From assembly GCA_937970115.1 (NCBI GenBank), contig CALBVO010000046.1:1-6809 (forward strand): a stretch of 6,809 bases of DNA, written 5' to 3'. The notes under the pieces are model-generated. The model was not told the origin of the DNA. It did not search any database and saw only the letters and a program-made list of their open reading frames with translations. The DNA is from Minisyncoccota bacterium (GTDB taxonomy: Bacteria > Patescibacteriota > Minisyncoccia > Phycocordibacterales > UBA1006). This document shows positions 4,325 through 6,809 of the stretch, piece by piece. Position 1 is the stretch's first letter. Every line of letters begins with the position of its first letter. A program made the position numbers and the translations under genes.

Positions 4325-4798
4325 ATGAAATATGTAACATACGAACAATTTAATGATATGGATATGCGTGTTGGATTAATCCGATTCGTAGAACCTGTAG
4401 AAGGGACTGATAAATTATTACGATTTGAAATTGATTTTGGCGAAATAACACGACCAGAAGATCACGAACCGTGCCCAATTTCCTGTGATTGTGATACAGA
4501 ATGTAAGGATGGAGATTGCTTGCAATCATGTGCATGTGATGGTCCATCAGAACCAACATTCGGCAAAGAAGAATACACGGGACGAGATGTACGGCAGATC
4601 GTGTCAGGAATTCGAGAATACTGGCCAGAGTACGAGGAACTCGTAGGGAACTATGGATTATATATCCTCAACCTTAAACCACGTAAAATTCGAGGAGTGA
4701 TGAGTCATGGAATGCTCATGGCGGTTGATGGTGTTGATGGAAATCCGGTTTTCCTTGGTCCGCAAGGAGAGATTAGCCCTGGATCACAAGTACGATAA
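4325..4798 (+). CDS. tRNA-binding OB-fold protein (CsaA / MetRS C-terminal type) with Cys-rich insertion
   Basis: A 157-residue stand-alone protein. Residues 6-40 (Y-E-Q-F-N-D-M-D-M-R-V-G, T-D-K-L-L, I-D-F-G-E) and 84-157 (R-Q-I-V-S-G-I, L-K-P-R-K-I-R-G-V-M-S-H-G-M-L, S-P-G-S-Q-V) match the tRNA_bind domain found in CsaA, in the MetRS C-terminal extension and in Arc1p/EMAP II-like proteins. In ordinary members the strand ending in D-x-G is followed almost at once by R-Q-I-V-S-G. Here about 40 residues (41-83) are inserted, with seven cysteines at 50, 54, 56, 60, 65, 69 and 71 in an acidic stretch. The pattern C-x3-C-x-C is seen twice and suggests metal binding. A role in tRNA binding, or in helping methionyl-tRNA synthetase, is known for the fold; the insertion's role is unknown. 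The gene is probably leaderless and ends at a very strong terminator. Confidence 0.88.
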   Translation: MKYVTYEQFNDMDMRVGLIRFVEPVEGTDKLLRFEIDFGEITRPEDHEPCPISCDCDTECKDGDCLQSCACDGPSEPTFGKEEYTGRDVRQIVSGIREYWPEYEELVGNYGLYILNLKPRKIRGVMSHGMLMAVDGVDGNPVFLGPQGEISPGSQVR

Positions 4799-4809
4799 TA
4801 TTGTCTCTA

Positions 4810-4848
4810 AGAAAAAGAGCGCGCCTACGGCGCGTTCTTTTTCTATTT
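4810..4848 (+). terminator. Strong terminator after the tRNA-binding protein gene
   Basis: A 16-bp stem (4810-4825 with 4829-4844, one G-T pair) with a GCGCGCC core and TAC loop, followed by a T-rich tail. It is symmetrical enough to act on both strands. It is the most GC-rich spot in the neighbourhood. Confidence 0.9.
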
Positions 4849-4849
4849 C

Positions 4850-4858
4850 TGTTATGAT
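4850..4858 (+). promoter_or_regulatory. Extended -10 promoter of the VTT-domain gene
   Basis: TGT followed by TATGAT (4853-4858) starts directly after the terminator. The expected transcription start (about 4865) is next to the ATG at 4866, so the mRNA would be leaderless. There is no -35; its position falls in the terminator stem. Confidence 0.55.
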
Positions 4859-4865
4859 GTCTATT

Positions 4866-5450
4866 ATGAAACGACGATTTATTAATTGGTTTAAAACAGT
4901 CACTGAGAAAAAATGGATGATGTATTTTTTGGCATTTAATGCTTTTTTTGAATCGGTCATTTTACCGGTTCCAATTGATATTTTTACGTTTACACTTTCA
5001 TCCGCTCATCCAAAACGATGGTGGAAATATGGAACGGTCGCAACCGTTTTCTCTGTTCTTGGGGCCGTTTTTGGGTACTATCTTGGATTTTATTTGTTTG
5101 ATGCCTTTGGCATACAGATGATTGAATTCTATGGATATGAGGAAGAATTCGCTAGAGTAACTGAACTATTTCAACAAAATGTATTTTGGGTAATGTTTAT
5201 GTCAGCCTTTACTCCTATTCCATATAAAGTATTTACGGTTGCTGGTGGAGCCTTGAATGTGGCATTGTTACCTTTTATTGTGGCATCCATTTTAGGACGT
5301 GGATTACGTTTTTTTATTGAATGTTATATTCCTTATCGCTTTGGAGAAAAAGCAGGTAAACATATTCTTGATCATTTTAACCGTTATGTATTACTCGGAG
5401 CACTTTTTATTGTTGCTTATTTTATTTTAAAATATTTGACCGTTCTTTAG
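4866..5450 (+). CDS. VTT-domain (DedA / YqaA-like) membrane protein
   Basis: A 194-residue integral membrane protein of the VTT (SNARE-associated, DedA) superfamily, closest in style to the short YqaA branch. Visible family features are F-F-E-S-V-I-L-P-V-P (27-36), equivalent to the first re-entrant loop; G-Y-Y-L-G (70-74) in the next helix; the motif F-T-P-I-P-Y-K-V-F-T-V-A-G-G (115-128), the second re-entrant loop; and G-R-G-L-R-F-F (144-150). Hydrophobic segments lie at about 18-40, 56-80, 106-118, 131-150 and 174-192. DedA-type proteins affect membrane homeostasis, and some move undecaprenyl phosphate or phospholipids across the membrane; the substrate here is unknown. The frame is open upstream to 4707, but that part overlaps the tRNA-binding gene and crosses its terminator. 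The ATG at 4866 fits both the family N-terminus and the promoter. No clear terminator follows. Confidence 0.85.
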   Translation: MKRRFINWFKTVTEKKWMMYFLAFNAFFESVILPVPIDIFTFTLSSAHPKRWWKYGTVATVFSVLGAVFGYYLGFYLFDAFGIQMIEFYGYEEEFARVTELFQQNVFWVMFMSAFTPIPYKVFTVAGGALNVALLPFIVASILGRGLRFFIECYIPYRFGEKAGKHILDHFNRYVLLGALFIVAYFILKYLTVL

Positions 5451-5689
5451 AATGAATCCATTCATGGGTTGAGTATATTCTCATTTATTATGAGAATAAC
5501 GAGCCTTAAAGGATTAATTCAGAATATTCACTATCATTCATTCTTTATTGGATATATAAATAGAAGTTAAGGTGAATAAGTTTTAACTCAGAGAAGGTAG
5601 TCTAGGCTAAGTCTTGATATATATAATCTATTACTTCTTTTTCCAAAGTTCAAAAGATGACCTAAGCTTTGAGTTGGGCTATAATATAT
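5451..5689 (+). other. 239-bp non-coding region with hairpins
   Basis: No credible gene is seen. It holds a small inverted repeat (ATGAAT-CC-ATTCAT, 5452-5465) and a perfect 9-bp hairpin with a 5-nt loop (5476-5484 with 5490-5498), neither followed by a T-run. AGTTAA/TTAACT (5565-5570 with 5583-5588) competes with a long-range pairing of AACTCAGAG (5585-5593) to CTTTGAGTT (5667-5675). A TATAAT at 5622-5627 could be a second -10 for the downstream gene. It may be a regulatory leader or simply an intergenic spacer. Confidence 0.4.
5657..5687 (+). promoter_or_regulatory. Promoter of the PilM-like gene
   Basis: TATAAT (5680-5685), or the overlapping TAATAT (5682-5687), lies just upstream of two in-frame ATGs (5690, 5696). 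A partial -35, ATGACC, is at 5657-5662, 17 bp upstream of TATAAT. With either -10 the ATG at 5696 is 8-10 nt downstream, while 5690 would be at or before the transcription start. Confidence 0.5.
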
Positions 5690-5695
5690 ATGCTT

Positions 5696-6703
5696 ATGTT
5701 TTCTCAAAAATCCCCTACAAGCAAAACAGTCCTCAGTATTACTGATACTGATATTTCTTATGTTACCTTGAAGAAAAATAGTCATGGTTTTTTTATTCAT
5801 TCTTATGAACGAGTACCATTGGTAACCGGTGCAGTTGTAAATGGAGAAATCCTTATGGTTGATTTTTTGTATAAAATTATAAAAAAAATTACTATAACTC
5901 TTGAAAATAAAAATGTTGATATTCTATTACCACATGAACATTTTTTATGTACTGATACTGAATTAGAACCAGATATTTTCAACACACCCCTAAAAAAACG
6001 GATTACTCAATACTTTAAAACTTCAAAGACACCACATTCTTGGCAAAAAACTCATGTATGTGAATTTTCATATTATACCTTTGCGAAACGCGAAAAGGTA
6101 CTTTTTACTTGTTTACCAAAAGATATTCATGGTAGCTATATTCATGTACTAGAGAAAGCGGGATTACGAATCAGCGCAATATCATCAAATATATTGGCTT
6201 TTGACCATATACTACCTATCGACCGTACTTCATTAATTTATGTTACACCTATTGGAATGTATGTTGCAGAATTTAAAAATCAGGTATTTAGCTCATATAA
6301 AAATTTCCAAGCCTCGTCACACCAATTTGTAGCTGATATCGCAAAGCATTTAATGATTAAAAAAGAAGAAGCGCAAAAGATTTTAGATCAATATGGTGTT
6401 TTACGATCTCATAAGGATGAAAGAGTATACAAGCGGATTCTTCGTTCGCTATCACCATTATTAGATTTTATGTCCAAGAGAAAAATCAAAGACCGCTCAT
6501 TCGTCAAGGTGATCTTTGCAGACAAACCAATTCCAGGATTAGTTGATATCTTTAAAAAACGAGTACATTCAGATGTTGCTGCATTAGATATATTCCGTAC
6601 TGACAATTATTCATTCCAAGATATTTTGTCCCTCCATAGAAAAGATAGTTATTATTACCAAGCTCATATAGCCCAGGCTTTAAAGGCGTGGCAAGAAAAG
6701 TAA
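5696..6703 (+). CDS. Divergent PilM/FtsA-like (actin-fold) protein
   Basis: A 335-residue soluble protein that looks like a degenerate PilM, the cytoplasmic actin-like component of type IV pilus assembly. Supporting positions are an opening strand pair (T-V-L-S-I-T-D-T-D-I-S-Y-V, 11-23) where PilM has D-I-G-x-x-x-I-K-x-V; P-L-V-T-G-A-V-V-N-G-E-I (41-52) matching the PilM P-x-G-x-[IV]-x-[ND]-G-[EK]-I; L-P-K-D-I-H-G-S-Y-I-H-V-L-E-K-A-G-L (140-157) with the typical P-K-x-x-x-x-x-Y-x-x-x-L-x-x-A-G-L; and I-A-K-H-L-M-I-K-K-E-E-A-Q-K-I-L-D-Q-Y-G (215-234). The nucleotide-phosphate loops are altered: D-I-G becomes S-I-T-D, the second D-[IL]-G reads Y-V-T-P-I-G (182-187), and the late G-G-G reads F-A-D-K-P-I-P-G (274-281). 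ATP binding may therefore be lost. No other pilus genes are adjacent. The start at 5696 was chosen from promoter spacing; 5690 is possible. Confidence 0.65.
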   Translation: MFSQKSPTSKTVLSITDTDISYVTLKKNSHGFFIHSYERVPLVTGAVVNGEILMVDFLYKIIKKITITLENKNVDILLPHEHFLCTDTELEPDIFNTPLKKRITQYFKTSKTPHSWQKTHVCEFSYYTFAKREKVLFTCLPKDIHGSYIHVLEKAGLRISAISSNILAFDHILPIDRTSLIYVTPIGMYVAEFKNQVFSSYKNFQASSHQFVADIAKHLMIKKEEAQKILDQYGVLRSHKDERVYKRILRSLSPLLDFMSKRKIKDRSFVKVIFADKPIPGLVDIFKKRVHSDVAALDIFRTDNYSFQDILSLHRKDSYYYQAHIAQALKAWQEK

Positions 6704-6705
6704 GA

Positions 6706-6733
6706 TTGACCAAAAAACCCAATATGCTATATT
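6706..6733 (+). promoter_or_regulatory. Promoter of tRNA-Arg
   Basis: TTGACC (6706-6711), a 16-bp spacer and TATATT (6728-6733) with a TGC extension lie just after the PilM-like stop codon. The expected start is about 19 nt before the mature tRNA 5' end. Confidence 0.65.
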
Positions 6734-6758
6734 TGTTGTGTTCAACCACGTAGGATAT

Positions 6759-6809
6759 CCTCCTATAGTTCAACGGATAGAACGAGGGACTTCTAATCCC
6801 TAGATCTTG
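6759..6809 (+). tRNA. tRNA-Arg(UCU), 3' end cut off by the window
   Basis: The 5' acceptor strand CCTCCTA (6759-6765) is followed by TA at positions 8-9, a D-arm GTTC...GAAC, and an anticodon arm AGGGA-CTTCTAA-TCCCT whose loop gives anticodon TCT. The variable loop and the start of the T-arm (CTTG) reach the window edge. It is predicted to read AGA/AGG arginine codons. The T-arm, acceptor 3' strand and the presence of CCA cannot be judged. Confidence 0.9.

Noticed and set aside
4350..4559. Minus-strand frame opposite the tRNA-binding protein gene
   Set aside because: Lies entirely inside a confidently identified domain on the other strand.
4707..4865. N-terminal extension of the VTT-domain gene to 4707
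   Set aside because: It would overlap the tRNA-binding gene by about 90 bp and cross a strong terminator; the family N-terminus fits 4866.
5588..5800. Minus-strand 70-residue frame over the 5' end of the PilM-like gene
   Set aside because: Overlaps the PilM-like gene and its promoter; no supporting promoter or family match.
1..6809. Recoded genetic code (UGA as glycine)
   Set aside because: All conserved domains read through without TGA and glycines use GGN codons.

Overview
The window is AT-rich, densely packed and built from short, mostly single-gene transcription units. Several small membrane proteins of the kind common in Candidate Phyla Radiation bacteria (Patescibacteria) are present. 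No convincing Shine-Dalgarno sequence precedes any start, and several genes look leaderless. Neither tRNA shows an encoded CCA (the tRNA-Ser clearly lacks it; the tRNA-Arg is cut off). I therefore infer a patescibacterial chromosome fragment with the standard code. The lineage call is an inference from gene style, not from a marker gene.

Layout, left to right. (1) 1-438: 3' part of a charged helical-repeat protein, then a terminator. (2) 490-738: small DUF2892/YgaP-type membrane protein with a cysteine tail. (3) 805-1107: small coiled-coil/single-TM protein. (4) 1149-2432: MFS transporter. (5) 2508-2897: soluble protein of unknown function. (6) 2898-3393: about 500 bp with no protein gene. 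It holds a terminator, a highly palindromic element, an inverted duplication of the 3' end of a minus-strand tRNA-Ser(UGA), the tRNA with its promoter and terminator, and a 42-bp perfect palindrome. (7) 3394-3837: YqgF/RuvX-family nuclease. (8) 3870-4226, minus: small membrane protein, convergent with YqgF across a shared terminator. (9) 4325-4798: stand-alone tRNA-binding (CsaA/MetRS C-terminal type) OB-fold protein carrying an inserted seven-cysteine module. (10) 4866-5450: VTT/DedA-like membrane protein. (11) 5451-5695: non-coding, with hairpins. (12) 5696-6703: divergent PilM/FtsA-like protein. (13) 6759 to the end: 5' part of tRNA-Arg(UCU).

The genes do not form an obvious pathway or operon. 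Most are separated by a terminator followed directly by a promoter whose -10 lies 6-8 nt before the start codon. The most interesting items are the palindromic/tRNA-duplication region (2962-3346), the Cys-rich insertion in the tRNA-binding protein, and the consistent leaderless promoter geometry. I see no complete defence system, CRISPR array, transposase or integrase.
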